Shown here: in pieces, positions 48,544-61,297 of the stretch
Layout: the number at the start of each line of letters is the position of its first letter
How positions within the stretch are numbered: the stretch's first letter is position 1
Origin: Lottia gigantea
Taxonomy: Eukaryota; Mollusca; Gastropoda; Lottiidae
Direction of reading: 5' to 3'
DNA: 64,000 nt
Assembly (NCBI RefSeq): GCF_000327385.1
Contig: NW_008710453.1
Span: forward strand, 1,020,962 to 1,084,961
Made by a program: the position numbers and the translations under genes
Notes under the pieces: generated by a model
Told to the model about the DNA's origin: nothing
The model's database searches: none
Seen by the model: the letters and a program-made list of their open reading frames with translations, nothing else

Positions 48544-51313
48544 AGATTTTTTTTAAACATTTTCCTGTTAAACAGATACAATAATCAAACACGACTTCTT
48601 CAATAATCAATTAAGACTCACCGTAATTGTCCGCTGTTCAGACAATGAAGGAGGTCCCATGATGTAGGTTATAGTATAGATTTCTGGAAGGCTCATGATT
48701 AAATACTTTCTGAACACAGACAATGTCTGATTTAAGAGGAGCTAAGTTGATAAACCAACAAACCTTGTCCGATGGACCAAAGGCAAAGATTTAATATCCG
48801 GTATCAGTCTGGTCTGCTTCAGACGCATCTGGTAATGTCCAAAATCTCATTCACCGCGCTAAATCCACATTCTACTAGAAATGATGAAGGGCAATAATAG
48901 TTTTTGAGCACAGGTATCGGGTATTTCTCAACTTATTTTGGATGAATTTGTTGACGACTCATATGAATTCACCCCTTTCCTGAATAATCACCCCGGTGTA
49001 TTTTATTCACCCCTCAGACTTTTTCACTTCCACCAAGGTCTCATTCACTCCCGGTTGAGAAGCTCTGGTTTAGTGTTTAGGACGAAGTTCGCAGTGTCTT
49101 GACATTTTGAATATTGCATTTTGATAGAAATTTTATTTGTTAATATTCATAACAAATTATCTGGGTTAATATTCTCGAAAACCTAAGTAATATGAAATCT
49201 AGATTTTAAGAAATACAGTAATCTGATTGGTTAATAAAAATTAAATTAAAATCAGTTTCAGTGGTTGAGCAATTAGATAACTAGAGCACTAAAGTTTTCG
49301 AGGTTTCAGTATGTTCATTTTTTCATATATCTCAATATCTTTCATGAGCTTAGGATTTAGACATAAGAATTGTGGTTAGAATTTGTATATGTTGTTTCTT
49401 TCTTCATTGAAAGCTAATGAATTGCAACAAAATGATATATTGATCAGCAACAACAAGCAAAACAATGAGTTCTTCAGCATTCTATTCATTAAGGAGCTCT
49501 ACAAGCAATACAACAACTTACCTTCGTACAAAACTAAGCTGATTAAAATAAATATAAGGATGTATTAACAAATTTTGAAACAGGTTAACAGATTTTCTAA
49601 TCGACAAATCTGATCCTACCCGTTCTTCGAATGTAATATACGGATCAGATATCGACCCGTTTAGGGCCAGACATAAAGTTTCATTTTTTTTTTTTATAGA
49701 AGTTGGTCTGAACATCTTTTGGCTGCTATTCTTTCAGTACTTTCACCATGATTAAAACCTAATTAATTATGGTATCAATATAAAGCTCAACCATTAATGG
49801 GTCCATCAAGATATTACCAGATAGTCTTCCACGCCCTATACCACAAAATACAACCGAGGGTAGGATTTCGCCTTCTTGGCAAATTTCGTAAGTTAAACCT
49901 AACAAGGTAGATCTGAAGGACTTAAAAACGATTTATGAAAAGAGCTTTGAATTCTACCTGAAATTTGGCCAATAACCCAAGGAGAACCGTCTGAGATTTT
50001 CTGTCAATTCAAATATAAAAACAATGATCAAATTCATAATTCAATATCATAACAAAAAATAATCAATTGATTATAGATGCCCGAGGAGAATTAATTAAAA
50101 TGAAATGAAAGGATTTTTACAAAAATCGGATACTTATCAAACTTTATTGTTGATTTTAGTTTATCATTTCCTTGCTTTTTCTATTCGCAATTTCCATAAT
50201 CATTTCAAAATGTGAAGAATGAAGTCAACAGAGGGAAATTGAATTCAAAATCAATAAAGTTTCAGTCGTGAAATTACTTGGTCAATAATCCTGAGAGTCG
50301 TTTAAAAACACACGAGTTATCTTCAAGGTACAGGCACACGAGCGGTTTTGGTCGGAGATTTTTGTCGCCGACTCGAATCTTTAATAAAATCTCGCGTGTG
50401 CCCGTGCATCCAAGACAGGACTATCGTTTGATATTTGTCTCTGATAGTTTTATCGTCTGAAAGACAGAACCTCATCATCCAATCTGATTTATTTTCTTTT
50501 AATTGCATGCTCCGCACGTGTCTCCTCGTGTACCTTTGCCAGTCGATGAAACTCTTGACAAAACTAGTCGCCGAAAAAAATCTATGACCAATACCGTTCG
50601 TGCGCCCTCACTTTTAGTCAAGGAGTACAAAGGACATGTAGAACTCTGCCACTTTAGCATTGACTAAATTTTGTATATCTTCTGAAAATTAATGGTGAAG
50701 GTCAAAATCACATGGCAGCTCATAATTTGGCAGTCCTTCAGTTTTCGTAAAGCTGAATCATGCTCTGTAATGACTAGTAGATTTCGTTGTGTCTTCTTGG
50801 CCGAGACTTGAACATCTATTTGAACTACCAGAGTCAGGTGACAAAGGAACACTGACAGTTCAAATCTAAAAAATGAAAATGCAAAAATATTCTTGATGTT
50901 AAGGATTTTGTACTGGTCTTTTATGATTCCTTTTTTTATTTCACAAAATTTCATTTCATAAAAGTTCATTTATAGAGACTTTCATTTGACAAACATATAT
51001 GCGTTTTGTGCGTCAACCATCTCCGTCATTTCATACAAATAGCTTCATCTGAGACCGTACATATTGACCATTTACAAAATGGCAATAGCAACAACTGATT
51101 GGGCTTATGACAGCTCGTCATCTAACGAAAACTTTTAATATTGAGCTCTATCCAAAAGAAAGAACATAATATATTACATTCCTGTCCTGAATTGTTCACT
51201 AAATGAATACTTGAGAATTGATAAGCAGAGAACTTCAGTCAAATATCAAAAAATGAATAAAAGTATCTTTTGATAGTGTACACTTGCAATCTGATAAGTA
51301 TTCGGATACGCTT
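48544..51313. other. Intergenic between genes F and G
   Basis: 2.8 kb with no supported gene. The part next to 48544 should hold the gene F promoter. 50326-50540 has inverted ends (ggtacaggcacacgag / ctcgtgtacctttgcc) and looks like a roughly 215 bp MITE. The remaining short frames have no motif. Confidence 0.4.
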
Positions 51314-53127
51314 CTAATATGGCTTTATTCGCAGACCCACGAAATTTTGTGGAGCACTACCCCGAGACGTCGGCCATAGCATAGCGACTTTAGAACCCAT
51401 GAAGTAACTTTCACTACATCCTGTTTCATCGGCATACCACCAACCACCTTGACGATTATTAGCACAGTTGAAGGAGGTTTGATCGGAACCAGGAGCTGAG
51501 AAGGGAGATCCTTCAATATCCACGGCTCCTCTTAACGAGTCGCCACATCGGTGAAAAGCCCCTGTGTCATAATCTCCAAGAGTAATTGTATACCTTTCTG
51601 CAATCGTGCCAATAGAAAAATTACTATAGACATTTTCGCAGTAGTTTGTTCCAAAAAAGACAACCGATAGTCTGTTTTTTGGATGGTTATTTAAAATTTT
51701 CTTCATTCTGGTAAGTCCTAACCAATGATCACCATCGGCGTCTCCAAAACCATAAACATATTCTGCCATATTCCTGTTAAAGGATAAATCTTGACAGGCT
51801 TTATCCCGCGACATTATTAAGGTATAACCACCATGTAGAAATTCGCATGTTACTTCAAATGCCCCTGACATTCCCAATGGTTTGATATACGAGCGAACCC
51901 ATTTATCAAAAACAGCCCAACCTCTACTATGGCCTTCACTGCAATCTGTATAATAAAAAAAAACGTAGCATTGTACTATCAGTATTTCGATACGAAGCGT
52001 AAAAACATCTTGAAATACATCTTAAGCTTTCTAAATGGAGACAATTGTTTTTCAAACATTACTGTCCCTCTGAAACTGAGGTAATTAAGGTCTTTCTCTG
52101 AAGATTCTATGAGAATTGTAGATTGAATCTCACCTTTTATGATATTTTCACAGTTGTTACCATATAACCCAATAGGACAAATCGCTCCGTTGTTTACCTT
52201 GCTAAATGTCTACAATAAAATACAATACAATGTTTAATTTATCCGATTAGTCTACAATCGAAACCTTAAAGTTTTATAATGATGGATAAATATGGACTTA
52301 AATATTGCAAATTGCAAGTCCGAATTGTTGGGCAAGGAGCACATCTTTCATCTATCTCCGGTCATCATGTGTGATTTTCCACCCCGTAGAACCAAGGTTC
52401 AAGTCCTTTCGTTCTCCTCGTACCCAAGCCTTCTGGGACCTCTCGTTCATTAAGAACCAAAAGACTCATATGAAAGCTTTACAATGATCAGGTTACCGTT
52501 TTTTTAACATTGCACATTGCACGGTTATTATAATGACTCGCTGGTGCTTCAGACACATTTTTCAACATTCTCGAAGATTTTCGGAGTAGTACTTGAAATA
52601 GTAAAAACAACTACAAAGAGCCCAAACGTTTGATCTGAACAATCTCTAGTAAAAGTCGACTAATTGTGTGCATGATTTTAATCGCCCGTATATTTACCCA
52701 AATATCTTTCTGCTCGACTATAAATGTTTGATTGTGATTATGTTTCAGAAAAACGAAACGGTTTCAACCAGCACATTCATAAACTAAAGCTAGCCGTTTC
52801 AAGTATGGAAAATTAAAATTTTACCTTCATAAAGCAGGAACATCCAACAGTTTGTATAGTTGCACAATTTTCTCCTTCATAGTAAAAAGAACATTCAACT
52901 CCATTTGGTTGTTTACGTATCATAAATCTTCTACAGTTTACATTTTTAAAACATTTCAAAGCGCAAAATATTGCATTCTTTGAATCGAACACAGAAAAGG
53001 CAGTTGTACGAGAGCAACTATCCATAAGTACTCTAGTACTTTTGAAGTAAGAATAATCTATCGAACAGCTTACGAATACAATAAACTGGAGAATAATGGA
53101 CACCAAAAGCCCGAAGAACATTTTCAC
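51314..53127 (-). CDS. Gene G: secreted PAN/Apple-EGF-fibrinogen (FReD) protein, type I
   Basis: Minus-strand exons 53127-52825, 52209-52134 (76 nt, donor gtgaga) and 51945-51314 give 336 residues, the same length as gene A. The signal peptide is MKMFFGLLVSIILQFIVFVS. The PAN/Apple-like domain carries CALKCFKNVNCRRFM and GVECSFYYEGENC. The hinge is CPIGLYGNNCEN. The FReD runs from DCSEGH with FNRNMAEYVYGFG, HWLGLTRM, CGDSLRG, FSAPGSDQTSFNC and GGWWYADETGCSES. It lacks the calcium loop, as in A and B. It is compact: introns of 615 and 188 bp carry no large insertion. It is the least disturbed copy in the window and a good reference for the type I gene model. Confidence 0.87.
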
Positions 53128-53488
53128 CTTTCTTGATAAATCTTGACTAAGTCAATGCAGGATTGTCAGTATTTGGTATGTTTTTTAGATTCGATTTAAA
53201 GATATATCTATACCTGGTCCAGCCTGATAAAACAATATTGACCCAACTAAATCGATAAAAGTTGTTTTCGCGATTACGATCTACATTTGAGTTCGACATG
53301 GTTTCCATATTTTAATGGAAGGGATGTGAGCTATTTTCACAACAATAATTATTATTGAATATTCTTTGGTACACAGATTTGTCAATTTCTGTTCATATTG
53401 TCAAATCACTCTTTTTTTGCATGGCCAATCGTAAATATATTTATATTGTATATATATAAATATATTATATATATACATATATATATAG

Positions 53489-53577
53489 ATGCACGAAAAA
53501 TAGATTAGCACGGAATTAGGTTTCTTGGCTGTATATATATATATATATAATTTCGTGCTAACCTATTTTTCGTGCAT
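53489..53577. repeat. Long hairpin with AT loop
   Basis: atgcacgaaaaatagattag (53489) pairs with ctaacctatttttcgtgcat (to 53577); the arms are about 29 bp and almost perfect. The loop includes a (TA)n run and is preceded by another TA tract. Probably a tiny palindromic MITE. A further arm-like sequence (tatatgcacgaaaataggtt) occurs at 54243. Confidence 0.7.
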
Positions 53578-54291
53578 TTCTGGAAAGGATTAATAATGTA
53601 TATGTGCGACCTCTTATTTGCTTGTTTTGGTAAACATGGGTTATTTGTACAATGTCAGCTAGTAAAATGAATCCAGTAGTTTGAAGCAAGGTAAATTGTA
53701 TTAATGTGTACTTTGACAAATACAAAATGGCGGATGTCAGTTATTACGAAACGTCACAATTTTTTATCGGTCGAATTTCGATATAATCCCTAGCGGTAAT
53801 CGGAATATCAAGTGTCGGCTGCTAGAATGTAGTTCAACGAAAGAAGTCACATTATCAACTCACAATGTGGGCCGTATTCATATGTTGTTTCAATGACTTT
53901 TAGCAATAAATCACGCTACGTATCTAATTTTTTTTAAAATCGTGGTTCTTTGAAGGAATTGTCACTAGTTATAATGAATTGATGTTAAAGATAAATACTA
54001 AGAGAAGTTAATTATACCACTGGGTATCCATACAACGTGTTTTTTATACACGAAAAAAGGTGACGCATTTTGCCGCCGTTATCGAATTGGTTACTCATGA
54101 AATATTGGTCAAAGTGAGGGATTCATAAAGAAAATCGAAACAAACCAATTTTAATCATTTTGTAGAATATCTGAGGAAACATCTACGACATAAAAAAAAT
54201 TTCCGTTTTTTAAACTTTGACGAAATTCGGTGTTGAATCTTTATATGCACGAAAATAGGTTACGCCACTGTATATAACTCTTCACCCTTCT

Positions 54292-54617
54292 ATTAGAGGG
54301 GCAGTATGTAAATTTTTTGTTAATCAAAAATGTAAATTATGCCTGAAAGTATTTCTATTTACATCAATGTATATACTTGATCAAACAGAATTTTTTTAAA
54401 AAGGGTGAATTAAAAAAGATGAGAACTTATTGTTGCAGTTTGACTTAGTTTTGGTCTTACAACCGCTCGATATTATTATTAAAAGCATAAACTTTTTAAA
54501 TAGTTTTTGCGTTTAAAAATTAGCGGCTGGATTTTTTTTAGTTATAACTTTCAGATTCTCTAGATTTTCAGCAAAAAATATTTTCAACTTAAAAAAAAAA
54601 TCGGAATGCCCCTTTAA
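54292..54617. mobile_element. MITE family 1 copy
   Basis: Right end cggaatgcccctttaa (to 54617), left end tattagaggggcagtat. The interior matches 55873-56224 (cttgatcaaac, gctcgatattattatta, ttagcggctgg region). Opposite orientation to 14352-14853. Confidence 0.6.
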
Positions 54618-55872
54618 TGTCAAGTTATCTTTTTTTCTCTATCTTTCTTTACACTTTGAGAATTCGAGGAGACAATTCTAGAGTGTAATTATCTACTTGA
54701 TTTATTTATTACCAGGTACTAGAGTTTTAATTTCTTGTTCACTAATGGTAGACTTAAAAGCACTAGGGTTGAAAGCTAAAAGGCTTTAAGTTCTAAAAGG
54801 TCCAAAAGACATGGGATAAGATCTCGTCCACACTCGGAGCTGTTCACAGTTTTTTTCTTTACATGAATGACAATTGAGGGAGTAGATATTGTTTTATGAA
54901 CTTCATTTGCTAGACGCAAATAATAAAACCTATATAGGTAATGTTCATTTTTAACTCTGCTTTTAGACTTTTAAATAAATATTTATTTAAAGCGTCGCAT
55001 ACTTCCACTTTAAACGATTGATAATAGTATTATAGGACCCATTACCAATAAATTTAACATAATAAAAACAATGAATCTGACCAATATTTTTCCAGTGTTA
55101 TTGAATATCAATAATTATTGATGACTTGATTGATTGTGGTGGTCGCGGGTGAGGTAGCTTGCCAAACTAGGAAGTCCAATCGATACCACATAGTTACGCA
55201 GTTCCTGTATTTATAGATGAGCATTCCATTTCGTTTATGATATATAGCACCAAGGACTATTTGATTGATTTTTAGACCCTTTTAGTCGTTTAACGTCTGC
55301 TTTCTCCCTTCACTTAAAGCTTAATGTTGAAATGGTGAAATGGTTTTGCTAAATATAGCTTATTAAATGCACAGCATAAATCTAACAGGGAAAATACCAC
55401 CTTACCCAATCCCACTACCAGTGGTGTATGGCGAGGATTTCATTAGGGGAGGAGGGGGGGGGGGGGGGGTCCGAGTGCCCCGGTGGCCCTTTGCAGACTT
55501 GTTATGGTTGGAGATTAGTATAGTAGAATAGAATATAGTAGGCATGGCCCGAAAATTACCACCTAAATACGGTATTGCCCACTACCAACTACTAGTGAAA
55601 AGTAACATTAAGTAAAATTTATTGTGTAGCCAAATGGATATTTGTTCTTGATGGTCATGAAATTTATTTTTCTACATCACAAATCGCCACACCGCAATCA
55701 AATGTCTTGATTGAACTTCCACTCGCCTTTTGAAACCCAGCTACGTGTCAACACAGTATTTGATGACTTGGCAGGATACAGTGAATCTTATAAAGTGGGA
55801 ACAGAGTATGATAGATAATAAAAATAACATTAATAGTATTATATTTTAATTTTTCAGGAAGTAAGGTGTTGT

Positions 55873-56224
55873 TTAAAGTTGCAGTATCCAAAATTTGCAT
55901 TATCAAAAACTTCGTAAATTATACCTGAGAATATTTCTAACAAAGTATGGTATTTATATCTATGTGTTTACTTGATCAAACTGAATTTGTTTAAAAAAAA
56001 CTGAGAGTACTAATTGTTAATTAAGCATTGTTGGAGCTTGGCTTTATAATGGCTCGATATTATTATTAACCGCCATTAGAAGACGTAGGAGACATATTTC
56101 TCTACTAACGAACAAACGTAACGAACTTAAAAAGCTTCTCTAAACATACGTTAACTTTTCAAGTAGTTTTGGCGCTAAAAAAAATTAGCTGGAATTTTTT
56201 AGTAAAAACGGAATGTCCCTTTAA
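55873..56224. mobile_element. MITE family 1 copy
   Basis: Left end ttaaagttgcagtatcc, right end aacggaatgtccctttaa. Interior shared with the two other copies. It lies about 100 bp from the family 2 element at 56328. Confidence 0.6.
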
Positions 56225-56327
56225 AGGGGCCATTTCTTTTGACCAATCATACTTGTTGATGACAATCGATGAAGATGGTTTTCAGATTTTGTTTGTTTAT
56301 TTTTATCCGTGACAAACAACACAAATG

Positions 56328-56691
56328 TTAAAGGGACAGATGCACCTTTTTTTTAATTTTTGACCAATGGTACCTTAGTCTCAGACACTGGATTTTATTT
56401 TAGCTGAGCTACTCAGTAATATTGTTCACAGCTCACCGTCGAAATTTTAGCCTTCAAATCCATGTATGTTCAAAATTATCTGCATTTGTATGTTAACATG
56501 ACGACTCGTTAATTTAAGATACTCTGTGATATATAGAAAAGACATAAATAGAAATAGTCAGTAAAATTCTTAGTTTGAAGTATTTTTAAAGGAATTATCG
56601 GATTTTAGTACATTTCTAGTACTTCTGAAGACTATTTACATATATTCAAGACTAAAATCAACCCCCAAAAATTGCACACATGTCCCTTTAA
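56328..56691. mobile_element. Repeat family 2 with TTAAAGGGACA ends
   Basis: ttaaagggacagatgc at 56328 and acatgtccctttaa to 56691 are inverted. The body is non-coding. Related sequence: a reverse copy at 39960-40312 and a fragment at about 62700-62760 (tcagtaatattgttcacagc). Part of the left flank is also shared with the 40.3 kb copy. Confidence 0.6.
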
Positions 56692-56819
56692 CGCATTGCA
56701 CTATTTGACAAGAGTTTTTTGACAACACTTTTTTGCGAATACATGTACATGCTTTGTGAAACATTAAACATATACCAGAATGGTAATCTTTGCACAGTTT
56801 TGTTTATGTTATAAACCTC

Positions 56820-57180
56820 CATGAAGATAGTTTGCCAAACAAGTTAATATACGCCCATTGACAGCTTTGATTTTGAATGAAAATATTTGGCAGTACAATA
56901 GCAATCACGAATGCGAAATATTTAACCTTCAATCATTAACCTCTTTTGAACTTTTGGAGTAATACTGAACAGTCTTGTCAAAATCCGGAAAGAATGGTGC
57001 CTTCTTGAATGTATACGAGATAAAAAAATTGAACGCGTTTTCAAAAACAAGGGCAATAACTTAAACTAAATATTTTCAGCTTTTTTTATTTTCAATATGG
57101 TTCATCCATGGCTGATTACAAACACTCGCGCTACGTTTCGTCAAAATCCATCAAAGATTGTGCCTTCTAGAGAAGATAAT
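56820..57180 (+). repeat. 5' part of a pearl-like element
   Basis: ttaatatacgcccattgaca at about 56845 resembles aacatacgcccactggcag at the start of the 12.7 kb element. The rest has phrases such as gtgccttct and a tail at 57167 that recur in this repeat class. No ACGG microsatellite follows, so the copy is incomplete. Confidence 0.4.
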
Positions 57181-58507
57181 GATGTTAGAGTAAATTATAC
57201 TTAAGACGCCTGCCGCGTGACAGAAATTGCAAACTAACCATTGATTTTCCACGGAAACTAGCAACTGACGGCATCTGGAACTCTCAGAATTTGCCAATAG
57301 TATTGGATTTAGTGGATTTGTTAGTTCATTTGCCGATATAAAATTTTGGCTCCGAATGAATCGTCTCAATTGAAAGTTTCTGTTACATGGTGTATTTCTC
57401 GCATACCGAATGAGACTGTAGTCTAGGGTTTAGTACTTTTCTGTTCCAATGTATTAAAGAGGGAAATAACTTAGCCCTTCAAATGATATTAAATTAGTTC
57501 AGGCTTTTGCACTTCATGTCTTTCATCAAAATCAATTCAATAAAAACAAATGTTTACAAAGTTTCTACTTTAGCTACAATTCATTGAATATTAAATAATG
57601 AACTTCTTTTGTTCAAGTGACTTTCACTACATCTCGAATCATTGGCATTCCACCAACCACCTTGATGAGTATCAGCACAGTTGAAGGAGGTTTGGCCAGA
57701 ACCAGGAGCTGAAAAGCGAGATCCATTGATTTTCACGACTCCTTTTAGTGAGTCACCACATTTACGAGTTGGCCACGTCCCATAATTTCCCAGGTGGATC
57801 GGGTACCCGTCTTTCGCCTGACCAATTGAAAAATGGTCATAATTATTTTCACAAAAACTGTTTTTGGTTAATCGAATTGATAATCTGTTATTTGGGTGGT
57901 TTTCAAAAATTTCCTTCATTCTCGTCCTAACCAGTGATCGCCATTAGCATCTCCAAAACCATCAACATATTCTGTAAGGCTTCTGTTGAAGGAAACATCT
58001 TGACAATCTGACATGAATAGAATAGCTCCCAAGAAATTGAATTCGCATGTTACTTCAAATGCTCTAGACAATGGTTTAATATAAGAACGGACCTGCTAAT
58101 ACTTATATAAATAGAAAGTAGAGGTGTTCTAATGACTTGGAAAAATACCAGTTTGTCTCACATGTCCATAATTAATTCATAATTATTTAAATTAGAAGAG
58201 AATTACCAGCAGAATTCCAATGACCTTTCTTGATCGACCAAGTCTTTTTTTGCTTATCCAGACTGTACATACGTGGACATTTATGATTGGTAAAATCTCT
58301 TAATCATATGCAATAAGGTTTGACATATTATGCACCAAAATACCCATATTGTTCTCAAAATTAAATTTTGAACAGTCACCCTTGAAACTGACAATAAAGT
58401 TTTGGAACATATCACGAAAATTGAATCTCACCTTTGTAGGTTTGTTCACAAAAGTTATCATATAACCCAAGGGGACAAATTACTCTGTTTTTCATCAAAC
58501 TGAATAC

Positions 58508-60770
58508 CTAAAGATTGTTGCATGTAACAAAATTTTGATCGATTCATTGTGTCTAAACCACGCCCACATTCGCCACACTTCATTGAGACCGTGGTAAAAG
58601 TGAGAAAAATTACGAATTCATAGCTAAATATTATCCAATAAAAATGGCCCCTGCTGTCTTGGTAGTAAAATTTCAGCCAATCAAAACAAATCACTCCTTA
58701 TGAAGCTTTGTTTGCGAAAGTAAACAAAACGAAAACAGCATACCATTACATACTTTGAATATGGACGATACAGATTGTGAAAGATTTTCGGTAAAAAATT
58801 GAAGCCGAGAGAAAATCAAACCTTACTTTGGAATATGTACTTGGAAAGACTGTGTTCTTATCTCTTCAAACGGACAGGCGCAATGCGATGTTGTATTTTG
58901 TTTACCTCATTTCCATTCTACCGATCTGATTGGTCAGATTTAAGTAGCACCAATCTCATTTTCACGCCCACAAAACGAAGTGTAGTGGGCTTAGTTTAAT
59001 ACGGGTTAATAAGACAATGTCAAAACCCGTATGTTGGAATGTTCTTATTATGTATGAAACGAAACAATAAATAAATCTTTTCATTTTTCAACATGAAATT
59101 TTGATACTGTGTATATCTATCGTAAGCCTTTAGATAGCAAATGTTTAGGCACATACAGAATAAGAACATTCCAACTTTTTATTGCAGTCAGTTTAATGAA
59201 CACGTTTGTTCCAATTTGTATATATCAAGACACAAAATGACATGTCAGAGTGTCGGAACAGTCAGAGGCTGTCGGAAAACAAACACATGGAAAAGTATCC
59301 GTTACAATTCACATGTTGCGCATCACTGCATTTTTAAAACAAACTGTTATAGAAGCTTCTAAGGCGTCGTCTGTGTTATTGTTATCACGAAGAGAAAAGA
59401 AACTTTATTAAAGGGAAGTAACCAGGGCGTCATTTTCGATTTTACAGGGAACATGTAAATTCATTATGATCAACTGATGCTTTAGAAGAAATGATGAAAG
59501 AATTGCCTGTAGACCTCTGGAAAATTTTTGAACACCGGTTCCTAAAAACGCCAATGACTAGCATACATATATGCCGCGACCAAACTGCCTTAAACATTAA
59601 CAGCGTTTAGACAGTCAAATATTATCCGAGAAGTGTTCGGCAGAATAAGTGGTAGTGTAAACCGGTTTAGATGGTTCGGCATCCTGATGGTTTCAAGTGG
59701 GCCGAGTTCCGCGAGTCCCGCCGGTACGGTACGGAAAAATATCAGTACAGTGTAAACGCACCACTGGTCCGAGCCTACCAAAAGAGATGTGACCATGTGC
59801 AACAATGATCGTTTGATCCTATGACAAGTAATGTGGTAATAGAAATATGAAATATTATTTCGTTTAAACGAAATAAACGAAATATTATTTCGTTTAAACG
59901 AAATAAATGATGTTATTTCGTTTAAACGAATTAATTATTTCGATTTAAACGAAATATTATTTCGTTTAAACGAAATAATAAATAAATATGTTTACAATTG
60001 CGCCTTAGGGGCTCCGTATAATCATTCATATGTTACTAATTAGCTTTTGGGATTGAAGAAGTTATAAAGTCTGTTATCACGAGTACTATAGTTTCTTTTT
60101 TTTTTTGATAAAAGAACTAATGATGTAAACAATACATATTTCATCTGATTTTCTTTTAGTTTTTTAAGCTTGGAGAACAGAAACAATTGATTTTTTATTT
60201 GTATTTATTAAGAAGTATCCGTCTTCGAAATAGATTTCCATCAAACAGTTAATAATTTAATGGAATCGAGAAGTACATTATTTTATTACATTTTGTATAT
60301 CCCATTCGTTGTTAACACAACTAACCTCGAATACTATCAGGTTTTCTTGATAGATAGCGTTATCTTCCTCGCTGTAGTGAGACCGGCCAAACTTTATATT
60401 TCAGTGTTGAGCTCAAATTCATTATAGTATATGTAGACTTGAATGGGACAATCTTTTCCACCAGCAAGGTCATTCGCGTACCGGTGTGTAATGAATAGAT
60501 CAATTAAGCAATATTTGCTATGTAAACCATTCGAAAATGATGAGAATTCGACAACTTAAATCGCAGAGTGCCATCAATATGACTTTTCATTGGTTACTTT
60601 CTGGTACACGACAATAATATCACCTCAGTTGCAGTTATTATGTCTATGTTTCATTCAATGATTGTACTTGTTGGTGGCGATTGAGATATCCCACTTAGGG
60701 ATTGCAAAGCGGTTTTCTACATTCTAAATCGGGGACATTGATAGCATTTATTTAAACATAATAAAGTTAC
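58508..60770. other. Between the two hinge exons of H/I
   Basis: 2.3 kb in which I looked for and did not find a second FReD exon. Contains a palindromic repeat cluster (59845-59985, listed separately). 59591-59800 is GC-richer with gtgtaaac phrases on both sides and may be an old MITE. Confidence 0.4.
59845..59985. repeat. Cluster of 18-bp palindromes ATTTCGTTTAAACGAAAT
   Basis: Five copies, perfect or nearly so, of the self-complementary word atttcgtttaaacgaaat, spaced 25-40 bp apart by short AT-rich spacers. Each contains gtttaaac. No coding sense. It could form cruciforms or bind a dimeric factor; either is inference. Confidence 0.85.
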
Positions 60771-61039
60771 CTTTCATAACATGTTCACAATTGTCTCCAT
60801 ATAAACCTATAGGACAAACTGTTATACCGTTGAACAGACCGAATGTCTACAATAAAAACATTTGATTGAGACTGACAGAGTACCACAGAGCAAAATTTCA
60901 TTTTTACTTTTAAATGTTCTATTTAAAAAAATATATATTAATTGAACTCTAAACATGGAACTTCCTCTAACGTATAGGATGGAAGATGTCATCAAATGAC
61001 TGCAATATTTTTTGCTGTAAGTATTTCGTGATATGCAGC

Positions 61040-61297
61040 TCACAGTTGTTTCATATCAAGAAAACTTGTAGATAACGATAACTTGGCCTTTAAAAAATCA
61101 AGGGTGTGCTTAGGGTGTGGACTCAGATCGAGAGCGGTACTTTCAAGAGCGGGGGCCCATAGACTCAAGTGAGTTGGGGCGCCTCTGCCAGGATTATTTT
61201 CTAACACAGGTGGGCCAGTGGACTTGGTTCCACCAATCCCTATGGTAGTTGAACTACTGCAATTAGTCTCAATAAGGACACTGTTAAAATTATTCAA
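61040..61297 (-). other. Unexplained 85-codon open frame in intron 1 of H/I
   Basis: The frame is GC-richer than its surroundings and reads with protein-like composition (KSTGPPVLENNPGRGAP, LSLWAPALESTALDL). It lies between exon 1 and the first hinge exon, on the same strand. I recognise no family. It may be an old transposon piece. No splice sites clearly delimit it. Confidence 0.2.

Larger units (their letters stand above)
53128..57580. other. Intergenic between G and H/I, rich in MITEs
   Basis: 4.5 kb with no gene. It holds a hairpin (53489-53577), two MITE family 1 copies, one family 2 element, a G tract (about 55453) and the 5' part of a pearl-like element (about 56820-57180), most listed separately. 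54045-54275 has degenerate partial copies of the tgcacgaaaa...ggttacgc hairpin arm. Confidence 0.5.
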
